A stretch of 64,000 bases of DNA, taken from Duganella sp. BJB480 (lineage in GTDB: Bacteria; Pseudomonadota; Gammaproteobacteria; Burkholderiales; Burkholderiaceae_D). The notes beneath the pieces are model-generated. The model did no database searches. It was not told the DNA's origin and saw only the letters and a list, made by a program, of their open reading frames with translations. The stretch is taken from positions 744,001 to 808,000 of the forward strand of contig QVIN01000001.1 in assembly GCA_003416985.1 (NCBI GenBank). The letters run 5' to 3'. Of the stretch, positions 52,652 through 61,237 are shown one piece after another. Every line of letters starts with the position of its first letter. The stretch's first letter is position 1. Both the position numbers and the translations under genes were made by a program.

Positions 52652-53242
52652 TCAGGACAGCAGTGCGATCAATGAGTCCGGGTGCAGGCCCCATCCGGCC
52701 AGGCCCGATAAGCCCATCAGCACGCCGAACGCGGTCGGCACCAGCGCGGTGAAGTACAGCGCCCACAACTGGGTCAGCGCGGTGATGGCCAGCAGCGAGA
52801 TGGCGATCGCCAGCAGCGCGTCCGACAGGTCGAACTGGTCGTCCTTGAAGTTGGCGGCGTCGTAGGTTTTCTGGTCCTGCTCGGCCTGGGCCTTGGCGTC
52901 GGCCTTTTTGGTGGCCTGGTCCTGCGCCACTTTCTCGTACTCCTGGATCGCCTGCTGATAGGCCGCCTGTTCGGCCGCCGGCTTGCCCGCCGACGCCAGG
53001 CGCAGCTGCACCACGGTCGACCTAGCGACTTCCTCGCGCACGTTGCGGGCCTGGTAAAAGGCCCAGTGGTCGACCCGGTTGGCCTGCGCCTGCTGCATGC
53101 TTTGATTGATGTTGTCGTCCTTGACCTTGCAGATGCCCATGAAGGTGGCCAGCAGCGCAACCGTGATGGCGACGGTGGCGTTAAGTTTCTTGCCGGCGGC
53201 CTGGGCTTCGGTCTGGGTGTCGAGAATTTCCAATGGTTCCAT
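52652..53242 (-). CDS. DUF4337-family membrane protein
   Basis: A 196-residue protein with one N-terminal transmembrane helix (about residues 20-40), a long Lys/Gln/Ala-rich cytoplasmic or periplasmic coiled coil (about 60-130) and two C-terminal helices (LLAIAISLLAITALTQLWAL, TAFGVLMGLSGLAGWGL). This layout and the N-terminal EPLEILDTQTEAQ match DUF4337. The function is unknown. It diverges from the candidate small RNA region. Confidence 0.8.
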   Translation of the reverse strand: MEPLEILDTQTEAQAAGKKLNATVAITVALLATFMGICKVKDDNINQSMQQAQANRVDHWAFYQARNVREEVARSTVVQLRLASAGKPAAEQAAYQQAIQEYEKVAQDQATKKADAKAQAEQDQKTYDAANFKDDQFDLSDALLAIAISLLAITALTQLWALYFTALVPTAFGVLMGLSGLAGWGLHPDSLIALLS

Positions 53243-53318
53243 GTCGGTAGGGGAGGTGTAAAAACCGCAAGCTTAACCGATAACTGTGCGGATCGCGCCA
53301 CACATCCGAAGAATCTGG

Positions 53319-53347
53319 TTGACGCTGCAGCGGCTGGGCAGCATATT
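53319..53347 (+). promoter_or_regulatory. Promoter of the candidate small RNA
   Basis: TTGACG (53319-53324), a 17-base spacer and CATATT (53342-53347) give a plausible sigma-70 promoter with a start near 53354, in a gap with no protein gene on this strand. Confidence 0.5.
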
Positions 53348-53353
53348 GCGGCA

Positions 53354-53429
53354 AGAGAGTTCTAACAATAAAGTAAGCCACTATCTGGCGTAGCAGCAAA
53401 GTGAAGCAGCCTTCGGGCTGCTTTTTTTT
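53354..53429 (+). ncRNA. Candidate small RNA of about 75 nt
   Basis: Between the divergent DUF4337 gene and the coiled-coil gene there is a promoter at 53319-53347 and a strong terminator at 53404-53429 with no open reading frame of note between. A transcript of about 75 nt would result, ending in a GC hairpin with U-run as in Hfq-dependent sRNAs. It may instead be a leader that attenuates the downstream gene. Confidence 0.4.
53404..53429 (+). terminator. Intrinsic terminator, TTCG tetraloop
   Basis: An eight-bp stem (AAGCAGCC / GGCTGCTT) around TTCG, followed by T residues to 53429. It lies 74 bases before the coiled-coil gene, so it ends a transcript that starts in this spacer. Confidence 0.85.
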
Positions 53430-53502
53430 CGCTGATCTGACGCAAACGGAGCGGCCCGCAGGTGCGCTAGTGTGGAGAGTGTCCCGCTGTCGAGGAGCTG
53501 CC

Positions 53503-54237
53503 ATGCCTGCGAACATTGAAGGAAGTAAATTTGAAAATGTCCCGAGCCGCACCTATGATGAACGTGTCGAGGCGCGCCTCGGGGTGTTGGAGAAGGACGT
53601 GGCTGTCATGCAAAACAACTTCGCCACCAAAGATGATTTGCAAGCTTTGCGAGCGGAGATGCACGAGGGCTTCGAACGGATTGCCGCCGCGTTTTACAGT
53701 CATCGGCAGGAGGTCAAGGCCGAAATCGACAAGTTGCGCGAAGAGGTCTTGGCGGCGTTGTCCAACCAGCGCATCGACTTCAACGCCGCGCTGGCAAAGC
53801 AGCGCGAAGAGTTTCAGGTGGCGCTGGCAAAGCTGCATGAGGAGTTTAGTGTTGCGTTGGCGAATCAGCGTGACGACTTTCACGTTGCGATGGCTAATCA
53901 GCGCGACGAGTTTCGGACTGCGTTGGCTCAACTGCGGGACGAGTTTCAGACTGCGTTGGCTCAGCAGCGAGAAGAGTTTCACGCCGCACTAGCTCATCAG
54001 CACGAAGAGTTTCACGCTGCATTGGCTCATCAGCACGAAGAGCTTCACGCCGCATTGGCTCATCAGCACGAAGAGTTTCATGCCGCGTTGGCCCTCCAGC
54101 GTGAAGACTTCCATGCCGCATTGGCCAGTCATTCAATCGAGCTGTATAAAGGCTTCGCAAACCAGGCATGGAAATTTTATGGCCTGGCGTCGCTGCTGGT
54201 GGCGGGCGTGTACTACATCGCCCGCTACGTGCATTAG
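53503..54237 (+). CDS. Tail-anchored coiled-coil protein with twelve 11-residue repeats
   Basis: A 244-residue protein. The N-terminal 80 residues are coiled-coil, with VEARLGVLEKDVAVMQNNFA and ATKDDLQALRAEMHEGFERI, like DUF1640/XhlA-type proteins. Residues 85-216 are twelve tandem 11-mers of consensus ALAxQxEEFHA, a hendecad period that favours a long straight coil. A single C-terminal helix (FYGLASLLVAGVYYIARYV) anchors it to the inner membrane. The ATG at 53503 has GAGGAG upstream. Repeat number may vary between strains. It could be a length-measuring spacer or scaffold; function unknown. Confidence 0.85.
   Translation: MPANIEGSKFENVPSRTYDERVEARLGVLEKDVAVMQNNFATKDDLQALRAEMHEGFERIAAAFYSHRQEVKAEIDKLREEVLAALSNQRIDFNAALAKQREEFQVALAKLHEEFSVALANQRDDFHVAMANQRDEFRTALAQLRDEFQTALAQQREEFHAALAHQHEEFHAALAHQHEELHAALAHQHEEFHAALALQREDFHAALASHSIELYKGFANQAWKFYGLASLLVAGVYYIARYVH
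53755..54150 (+). repeat. Twelve 33-bp tandem repeats inside the coiled-coil gene
   Basis: Twelve consecutive 33-base units, each coding for one 11-residue repeat. Units 7-10 (53953-54084) are nearly identical at DNA level, with CATCAGCACGAAGAG shared by three of them, while outer units have diverged. This points to recent expansion in the middle of the array by slippage or recombination. Confidence 0.88.
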
Positions 54238-54245
54238 AAGTACGC

Positions 54246-55169
54246 TTACTGTTCGTATGCACCCAGGCGCTTTTGCTCGTCGGCGGAGAAGATGGCGTCG
54301 CGCAGTTTCTGCAATGACGCGGGATCGCCGGCCCCGGCCAGCTGCTGGCGCTGCGCCTGGTAGCTGGCGATGCGCCGGTGCCAGTCGGCTTCCTCGCGGT
54401 CCACGTCGGCCAGGCGGGCCGCCGCTTCGGGCGATAGCGCCGCCGCGCGCATGCGGTAGATCTCGTTGTCGCCCTGGCCTTGTTCGCGTGCCTTCGACAC
54501 CGCTTCCTCCAGTTTCAACACCCTGGCCGGCGCGGCGCGGTCCTCGCGCTCCTGTGGCGACAGATTCGCATCAAGCGCCGCGATGCGCTCCTTGCGCTGC
54601 GCATCGCTCAAGCCCTTGTCCGCATTGAACTCCAGCCGCGCCAGCGCATCCAGGTCGTAGGCATCGCTGGCGCTGAACAGCCCCTCGGCTTCCGCGTCGC
54701 TGAAATAGGAGCGCCGCAGGCGCTGCATGGCCTCCAGCCGCTGGCGCGCCCCCTTTGCCAGATCAGGTGTGGCCGGCAGCTCGCGCTCCACATCGACCAG
54801 CGCGCGCTTGTAGGCCAGGTAGGCGTCGAGCAGGCGCTTGGCCTCGGCCGCCGGCGCCGCGCCCAGGCGGCGATCCAGTTCGCGGCCTATCTCCACGCGG
54901 ATCGCCTCCAGCGGCTTCTCGCCCAGCCCCGCCAGGTAGTAGTCGAACAGGTAGGCCAGTTCCGCGTTGACGATCAGCTTGTCGCCAGCGACCTGGTGCA
55001 CGTCGCCGTCGGGCCGGGTGCCGATCATCGACGGCACGAACGCAAAGTAGTTCGGATCCGCGGCAGGCCTGGCCGGCGGAGGCTCGCTGCGCGGCAGCGC
55101 CAGATAGAGGCCGATGCCGGCAACAGCGGCCAATGCGCCGAAGCGCAGCAGTTTTGCGTTCGTGCTCAT
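54246..55169 (-). CDS. lifO: Lipase secretion chaperone (foldase, Lif)
   Basis: A 307-residue foldase that folds the lipase encoded upstream in the periplasm. It has an N-terminal membrane anchor (LLRFGALAAVAGIGLYLAL), a Pro/Ala-rich linker, and the helical steric-chaperone domain. The family motif RxxFDYxLxxxGE is present as AYLFDYYLAGLGEK, that is with Ala in place of the conserved Arg. It begins ten bases after the lipase stop, in the usual lip-lif order. Confidence 0.88.
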   Translation of the reverse strand: MSTNAKLLRFGALAAVAGIGLYLALPRSEPPPARPAADPNYFAFVPSMIGTRPDGDVHQVAGDKLIVNAELAYLFDYYLAGLGEKPLEAIRVEIGRELDRRLGAAPAAEAKRLLDAYLAYKRALVDVERELPATPDLAKGARQRLEAMQRLRRSYFSDAEAEGLFSASDAYDLDALARLEFNADKGLSDAQRKERIAALDANLSPQEREDRAAPARVLKLEEAVSKAREQGQGDNEIYRMRAAALSPEAAARLADVDREEADWHRRIASYQAQRQQLAGAGDPASLQKLRDAIFSADEQKRLGAYEQ

Positions 55170-55179
55170 CGTGCGCTCC

Positions 55180-56181
<1,002 letters not shown>

Positions 56182-56220
56182 CTAGGCCTGGGGAGCCAAT
56201 CTGATGGGCTGCCGATGCTG

Positions 56221-56378
56221 GTGGACTGTAACGGAATAAACGATAGTGCCTGCCACGCGGAGCGCCACGCATGGCGGCGTTGCAAATGCTCGCAATAGCT
56301 CGCTATTGCTGCGCTTTGCGCCTTGCCCTGCGCGCCGCCCGCGTGTCCTGCACTACCGTTTCTTCCGTTACAGTCCAC
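56221..56378. repeat. 158-bp imperfect palindromic element
   Basis: Starts GTGGACTGTAACGGAA and ends TTCCGTTACAGTCCAC, exactly complementary termini of 16 bases. The interior arms are mostly complementary with scattered mismatches, meeting at the small palindrome GCAATAGC/GCTATTGC (56292-56309). It resembles a non-autonomous palindromic mobile element, not an attenuator, as there is no U-run. Confidence 0.75.
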
Positions 56379-56394
56379 TGTTGTTTTCGTGCGC

Positions 56395-56400
56395 TATAAT
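56395..56400 (+). promoter_or_regulatory. -10 element for the TetR-type gene
   Basis: Perfect TATAAT, 30 bases before the TTG start at 56431, located just beyond the palindromic element. Confidence 0.5.
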
Positions 56401-56430
56401 CGATGACAAAAATCCTACAAAGAGACTACC

Positions 56431-57111
56431 TTGCCGTCGCGATTCGACTTCCAACAATTTCAGGCGATGACGCCGCTGGACGGCGCCAATGTCTGGGCAT
56501 ATCTGCTCGACCACAACGCTGAACGCATCACCGTCAAGCGCCGCAAGCCGGCGCTGGAAAACCTGGAGCGGATCTTCCGCGCCACGTTCAAGCTGGCCAA
56601 CGACGTCGGCTTCCGCGCCATGAACCTGCGCGACCTGTGCCAGGAAACAGGCTTGTCGATGGGCGGCTTGTACGGCTACATCAGCAACAAGGACCAACTG
56701 GCGGAGATGATCGAGGACGTGGTGCGCCATGCCACCCACGAGATGCCGCGCCTGTCCGACGACGTCGCCGATCCGCTGGACAAGCTGGAGGCCTTGATAC
56801 GCGCCTCGATCTACGTCTCCGAGATCCTGCAGCCGTGGTTCTATTTTGTGTTCATGGATTCGCGCGTGCTGCAGGCGGCCCAGCGCACCACGGCCAAGGA
56901 ATCGGAGTTGTACGTACAGGCCTTGTTCGCCGGCGTGATCGCGCAGATCCCCGAACGTCCCGAAGGCAGCCCGGAAATGCTGGCCGCGCACATCATGGCG
57001 ATGTTCCAGGATTGGTATGTGAAACGCTGGAAGTACCGGGCTGCGGATATCAGCCCGGACCAGTTTGCGGACAGCGCCGTGCGCCTGATGCGCGCCTACC
57101 TGGCGCCCTGA
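56431..57111 (+). CDS. TetR/AcrR-family transcriptional regulator
   Basis: A 226-residue regulator. The helix-turn-helix is NLERIFRATFKLANDVGFRA followed by MNLRDLCQETGLSMGGLYGYI, and the rest is an all-helical ligand-binding domain (PWFYFVFMDSRVLQAAQRTT). About 40 residues precede the typical TetR start, so a downstream start is possible. The listed start is TTG at 56431. No obvious target gene is adjacent: the lipase diverges and PBP1A is convergent. Confidence 0.82.
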   Translation: MPSRFDFQQFQAMTPLDGANVWAYLLDHNAERITVKRRKPALENLERIFRATFKLANDVGFRAMNLRDLCQETGLSMGGLYGYISNKDQLAEMIEDVVRHATHEMPRLSDDVADPLDKLEALIRASIYVSEILQPWFYFVFMDSRVLQAAQRTTAKESELYVQALFAGVIAQIPERPEGSPEMLAAHIMAMFQDWYVKRWKYRAADISPDQFADSAVRLMRAYLAP

Positions 57112-57112
57112 T

Positions 57113-59449
57113 TTAGTTGGTCGGTGGTGGCGGCGTCGTGCCGGCCGGCTGCGGCGCCACGTTCTCCGCGCCCGGCGGCACGTCGTCCATGTCCAGCGTA
57201 TGGCGCGCGGCGTCGCCGGTGAACTCGTCGTACAGCCACTCGCCGTCCACCTGCGTCAGCCCGGCCGGCACCTGGCGTTCCTGCGGCGGACGGCTTTGCA
57301 GCGCCACCTTCATGTAGTCGATCCAGATCGGCAGCGCCACGCTGGAGCCGAACTCCTTGCCGCCCAACGATTTCGAATCGTCGTAACCCATCCACGACAC
57401 CGCCACGATGCCGCCGCCGTAGCCGGCGAACCAGCCGTCGATGGCGTCGCTGGACGTGCCGGTCTTGCCGGCCAGGTCGGGGCGGCCCAGGCGCGCCACG
57501 GCGGCGCCGGTGCCGGTGCGTGTGACCTGGCGCAGCATGCTGTCGGTGACGAAGGCGTTGCGCGGATCGATGACGCGGGCGTCGTCCGGCAGCGCGGTGC
57601 GCGGCTTGGCCTCGGAGATGATCTTGCCGCTGCCGTCGACGATCTTCGCGATCAGGTAAGGCTCGACGGTGTAGCCGCCGTTGGCGAACACCGAGTACGC
57701 GCCCACCAGTTGCGCCGGCGTGACCGAGCCGGTGCCCAGCGCCATGGTCAGGTTCTTCGGATGCTTGGCCAGGTCGAAGCCGAACTTGCCCAGGTAGTTG
57801 TGCGCGTACGGCACCGTGATCGAGCGCAGGATGCGTACGGAGGCCACGTTCTTCGATTCGGCCAGCGCGGTGCGCATGGTGATCGGGCCGTCGAACTTGC
57901 CGTCGTCGTTCTTCGGGCTCCAGGCTTCGTTGCCGGTTTCCGCGCCGGTCAGGTCCAGCGGCACGTCGTTGATCAGGGTCGCCGGCGAGAAGCCCTTTTC
58001 CAGCGCCGCCGAATACACGAACGGCTTGATCGAGGAACCCGGCTGGCGCCATGCCTGCGTGACGTGGTTGAACTTCTGCAGGTTGTAATCGAATCCGCCG
58101 ACCATGGCGTGATAGCCGCCGGTGACCGAATCGATGGACACGAACGCGGCCGCCACCTGCGGCACCTGCGTGATGCTCCAGTTGTTCTTCTCCTGGATGA
58201 TGCGGATCACCGCGCCGGGGCGCAGGCGGACCGTGTCCTTGGCCTTGTCGCTCAGCGCATTGGCGGCCAGGCGCAGGCCGTCGCCGCTGATGGTGATCTC
58301 CTCGCCGAACGGATTCTGCACCTTGACCGACTTGGCGCCCACCTCCAGCACCACGGCCGGGATCAGGCGGTCGCTGCCCGGACGGCGCTGCAGCGCTTCC
58401 TCGATGGCGTCGTCGCGCTCGTCCTCGGTGGCCGGCAGCGTGATGAAGGCTTCCGGGCCGCGGTAGCCGTGGCGCTGGTCGTAGTTCAGCACATTGCGGC
58501 GCACCGATTCGTAGGCCGCGTTCTGGTCGGCCTTCAGGATGGTGGTGTAGACGCTGATGCCCTTGGTGTACGAGTCCTCTTTGAATTGGGCATACACCAC
58601 CTGGCGCGCCAGCTCGGCCACGTACTCGGCGTGGGTGTCGAACTCCTGGCCGCGATGGCTGACGTGCAGCGTTTCGTGCAGCGCCTTCTGGTACTGGTCT
58701 TCGGTGATGTAGTCCAGGTCGCGCATGGACTTGAGCACCACATGCTGCCGCTGCTTGGCGCGCTTGGGATTGACGGCCGGGTTGTGGCGGGCCGGATTCT
58801 GCGGCAGACCGGCCAGCATCGCCATCTCGGCGATGTCGAGGTCCTTGAGCGGCTTGCCGAAGTAGACCTGCGAGGCCGCGCCGAAACCGAAGGAGCGCTG
58901 GCCGAGGTAGATCTGGTTCATATACAGTTCGAGGATCTGCTCCTTGCTGAGCGCAGCCTCGATCTTAAACGCCAGCATGACCTCATTGAGTTTGCGGCCG
59001 TAGAATTTTTCGCGGGTGAGGAAGAAGTTACGCGCCACCTGCATGGTGATGGTGGAACCGCCCTGGCGCATCGCGCCGCCCAGGTTGGCGCGCGCGGCGC
59101 CCAGCGCGCGGCGCCAGTCGATGCCGTTATGGTCGTAGAAGCGCTTGTCCTCGATCGCCAGCACGGACTTTTTCATCATCTCCGGGATGTCCTTGATCGG
59201 CACGAAATCGCGGTGTTCCTCGCCGAATTCGCCGATCAGGGCATTGTCGGCGGTGTAGATGCGCAGCGGGATCTTCGGGCGGTAGTCGGTGATGACCTCC
59301 AGCGACGGCAGGTTGGGCGCCACATACAGCAGCAGGTAGGCCAGCAGCAGGCCGCCTGCGATCAGCGCGGCGACGCCGGCCACGATAAAGCCGCGAATGG
59401 CGTTGCGGCGGGTCAGCCATTTGGACAGATTGATGGGGGAAGCAGTCAA
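57113..59449 (-). CDS. mrcA: Penicillin-binding protein 1A (bifunctional)
   Basis: A 778-residue class A PBP: cytoplasmic N-terminus, one transmembrane helix, GT51 glycosyltransferase (catalytic Glu in AIEDKRFYDHNGID, then QGGSTITMQVARNFFL), an OB-like insert, and transpeptidase motifs SSIK (QPGSSIKPF), SKN (AESKNVASV) and KTGTS. Start at TTG 59449 is chosen because a TATAAT (-strand, 59483-59488) lies inside the open frame that begins at 59497. It builds and crosslinks peptidoglycan. The C-terminus is Pro-rich. Confidence 0.9.
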   Translation of the reverse strand: MTASPINLSKWLTRRNAIRGFIVAGVAALIAGGLLLAYLLLYVAPNLPSLEVITDYRPKIPLRIYTADNALIGEFGEEHRDFVPIKDIPEMMKKSVLAIEDKRFYDHNGIDWRRALGAARANLGGAMRQGGSTITMQVARNFFLTREKFYGRKLNEVMLAFKIEAALSKEQILELYMNQIYLGQRSFGFGAASQVYFGKPLKDLDIAEMAMLAGLPQNPARHNPAVNPKRAKQRQHVVLKSMRDLDYITEDQYQKALHETLHVSHRGQEFDTHAEYVAELARQVVYAQFKEDSYTKGISVYTTILKADQNAAYESVRRNVLNYDQRHGYRGPEAFITLPATEDERDDAIEEALQRRPGSDRLIPAVVLEVGAKSVKVQNPFGEEITISGDGLRLAANALSDKAKDTVRLRPGAVIRIIQEKNNWSITQVPQVAAAFVSIDSVTGGYHAMVGGFDYNLQKFNHVTQAWRQPGSSIKPFVYSAALEKGFSPATLINDVPLDLTGAETGNEAWSPKNDDGKFDGPITMRTALAESKNVASVRILRSITVPYAHNYLGKFGFDLAKHPKNLTMALGTGSVTPAQLVGAYSVFANGGYTVEPYLIAKIVDGSGKIISEAKPRTALPDDARVIDPRNAFVTDSMLRQVTRTGTGAAVARLGRPDLAGKTGTSSDAIDGWFAGYGGGIVAVSWMGYDDSKSLGGKEFGSSVALPIWIDYMKVALQSRPPQERQVPAGLTQVDGEWLYDEFTGDAARHTLDMDDVPPGAENVAPQPAGTTPPPPTN

Positions 59450-59482
59450 GGCGTTAGTCTCACGATAGCGGCGGTAGGCGCG

Positions 59483-59488
59483 ATTATA
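59483..59488 (-). promoter_or_regulatory. -10 element for the PBP1A gene
   Basis: TATAAT on the - strand, 34 bases before the TTG start at 59449. Its position rules out translation from the longer upstream frame. Confidence 0.45.
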
Positions 59489-59624
59489 GACCAACAAAAA
59501 TTTGGCTACCCTTAAATGAAAAGTGGCTTTTTATGCAAATATGGTCACTCACCCCTATGACTATTGGTGATTTTGTCGTAACGTAATAGATATTGGGTAA
59601 AAACGCTCTACAACCGGGGAAGAC

Positions 59625-61169
59625 ATGGCGGAACCGCTGCACACTCTTGATTGCGACATCCTGATCGTCGGAGGCGGCATCAATGGCGCCGGCATCGCGC
59701 GCGACGCGGCGGGGCGGGGCTTGTCGGTGGTGCTGTGCGAAAAAGACGACCTGGCGTCGCATACGTCGTCGGCGTCCACCAAGCTGATACACGGCGGCCT
59801 GCGTTATCTGGAGTACTACGAATTCAACCTGGTGCGCAAGGCGCTGATCGAGCGCGAGGTGCTGCTGCGCGCCGCGCCGCACATCATGTGGCCGCTGCGC
59901 TTCGTGATGCCGCACGCGCCCGGCCAGCGCCCGGCGCTGATGATACGGGCCGGCTTGATGCTGTACGACCTGCTGGCCAAGCGCGAGCTGCTGCCCGCGT
60001 CGGCCGGCATCAACCTGCGCGCGCACGCCGCGGGCAAGCCGCTCAAGCCCGAATTCCAGCGCGGCTTTATCTACTCGGACGGCTGGGTGGACGACGCCCG
60101 GCTGGTGGTGCTGAACGCCATCGACGCCTGCGAAAAGGGTGCCACCATCCTGACCCGGACCCTGTGCAGCGGCTTGACGCGCAAGGCGGAAGGCTGGGAA
60201 GCGTCGCTGCACAAGACCGGTTGCGGCGACATTCGCGTCAACGCGCGCTACGTGGTGAACGCCGCCGGTCCGTGGACCGCGAGCCTGCTGCATTCGACGC
60301 TGCCGAAGGAGGGCGGCGGGAATCTCCGGCTGATCAAGGGCAGCCATATCATCGTCAAGCGCATCTTCGAGCATGACAACGCCTACATCTTCCAGCACCC
60401 GGACGGCCGCATCGTGTTCGCGATTCCATATGAGCGCGACTTCACGCTGATCGGCACCACCGACCTCGATTACCACGGCGACGCCAACCAGGTCGCCATC
60501 AGCGAGGACGAAATCGCCTACCTGTGCGAGCTGGCCAGCCAGTACTTCGTCAAGCCCATCGTGCCGGCCGACGTGGTGTGGACTTATTCGGGCGTGCGCC
60601 CGCTGGTGGAAGACGGCGCCGACGCCAAGGCCGTCACCCGCGACTACCGGCTGGAAGTCGACAGCGACGGTCCGCCGATGTTGAGCGTCTTCGGCGGCAA
60701 GATCACCACCTTCCGCAAGCTGGCGGAGGAGGCGGTCGACCTGATCGCCAAGTCGCTGGGCAACCGCCACGGCGCCTGGACCCACAACGCCTGCCTGCCT
60801 GGCGGCGATTTGTTCGGCGCCGAGCCGCAGAACCGCTCGGTGCTGGAGTTCGACAACTGGCTGCGCAACGTGCAGGGTCGCTACAGCTGGCTGCCGCCGC
60901 TGCTGGTGGCGCGCTACGCCCGCGCCTACGGCACGCGCGTGCACACGCTGATCGGGAAGAAAGAGGATATCGCCGAAATGGGCGAGGAGATCGCGCCCGG
61001 CCTGTACGCGGCGGAAGTGGAATACCTGCGCCGCTACGAGTGGGCGCGCACCGCGCAGGACATCCTGTGGCGGCGCTCCAAACTGGGCCTGCACCTGCCG
61101 AGGGATGCCGGCGACAAGCTGCAGGCCTGGCTGGCGGCGAACCCGTTCCAGTACAAGCAGGCCGCATAA
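59625..61169 (+). CDS. glpD: Aerobic glycerol-3-phosphate dehydrogenase
   Basis: A 514-residue FAD-dependent enzyme oxidising glycerol-3-phosphate to dihydroxyacetone phosphate and feeding electrons to ubiquinone at the inner membrane. The dinucleotide motif is LIVGGGINGAGIARDAAGRG; other landmarks are SSASTKLIHGGLRYLEYYEF, VNAAGPWTASLL and VFGGKITTFRKLAEEAVDL. The length matches GlpD. No glpK or glpF is adjacent. The nearby lipase could supply glycerol. Confidence 0.95.
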   Translation: MAEPLHTLDCDILIVGGGINGAGIARDAAGRGLSVVLCEKDDLASHTSSASTKLIHGGLRYLEYYEFNLVRKALIEREVLLRAAPHIMWPLRFVMPHAPGQRPALMIRAGLMLYDLLAKRELLPASAGINLRAHAAGKPLKPEFQRGFIYSDGWVDDARLVVLNAIDACEKGATILTRTLCSGLTRKAEGWEASLHKTGCGDIRVNARYVVNAAGPWTASLLHSTLPKEGGGNLRLIKGSHIIVKRIFEHDNAYIFQHPDGRIVFAIPYERDFTLIGTTDLDYHGDANQVAISEDEIAYLCELASQYFVKPIVPADVVWTYSGVRPLVEDGADAKAVTRDYRLEVDSDGPPMLSVFGGKITTFRKLAEEAVDLIAKSLGNRHGAWTHNACLPGGDLFGAEPQNRSVLEFDNWLRNVQGRYSWLPPLLVARYARAYGTRVHTLIGKKEDIAEMGEEIAPGLYAAEVEYLRRYEWARTAQDILWRRSKLGLHLPRDAGDKLQAWLAANPFQYKQAA

Positions 61170-61221
61170 AAAAACCACCTGCCGGAGCGCTTAAGATCGC
61201 GCCTCGTGCAGGTGGTTTTTT
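61168..61221. terminator. Bidirectional terminator between glpD and the peptide transporter gene
   Basis: A 14-bp perfect stem (AAAAAACCACCTGC / GCAGGTGGTTTTTT) with a loop of about 25 bases. A- and T-runs on both sides make it usable by both convergent genes. It overlaps the glpD stop codon. Confidence 0.85.
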
Positions 61222-61237
61222 ATTTGGTGCGGAAGAC

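Noticed and set aside
53755..54150. 33-bp repeats as a CRISPR array
   Set aside because: The units are directly adjacent with no spacers and encode protein repeats in frame.
59450..59497. N-terminal extension of PBP1A from 59497
   Set aside because: The -10 hexamer of the gene lies inside it, so it is probably not transcribed.
57200..59515. A long + strand frame over the PBP1A gene
   Set aside because: Antisense shadow of mrcA with low-complexity translation.
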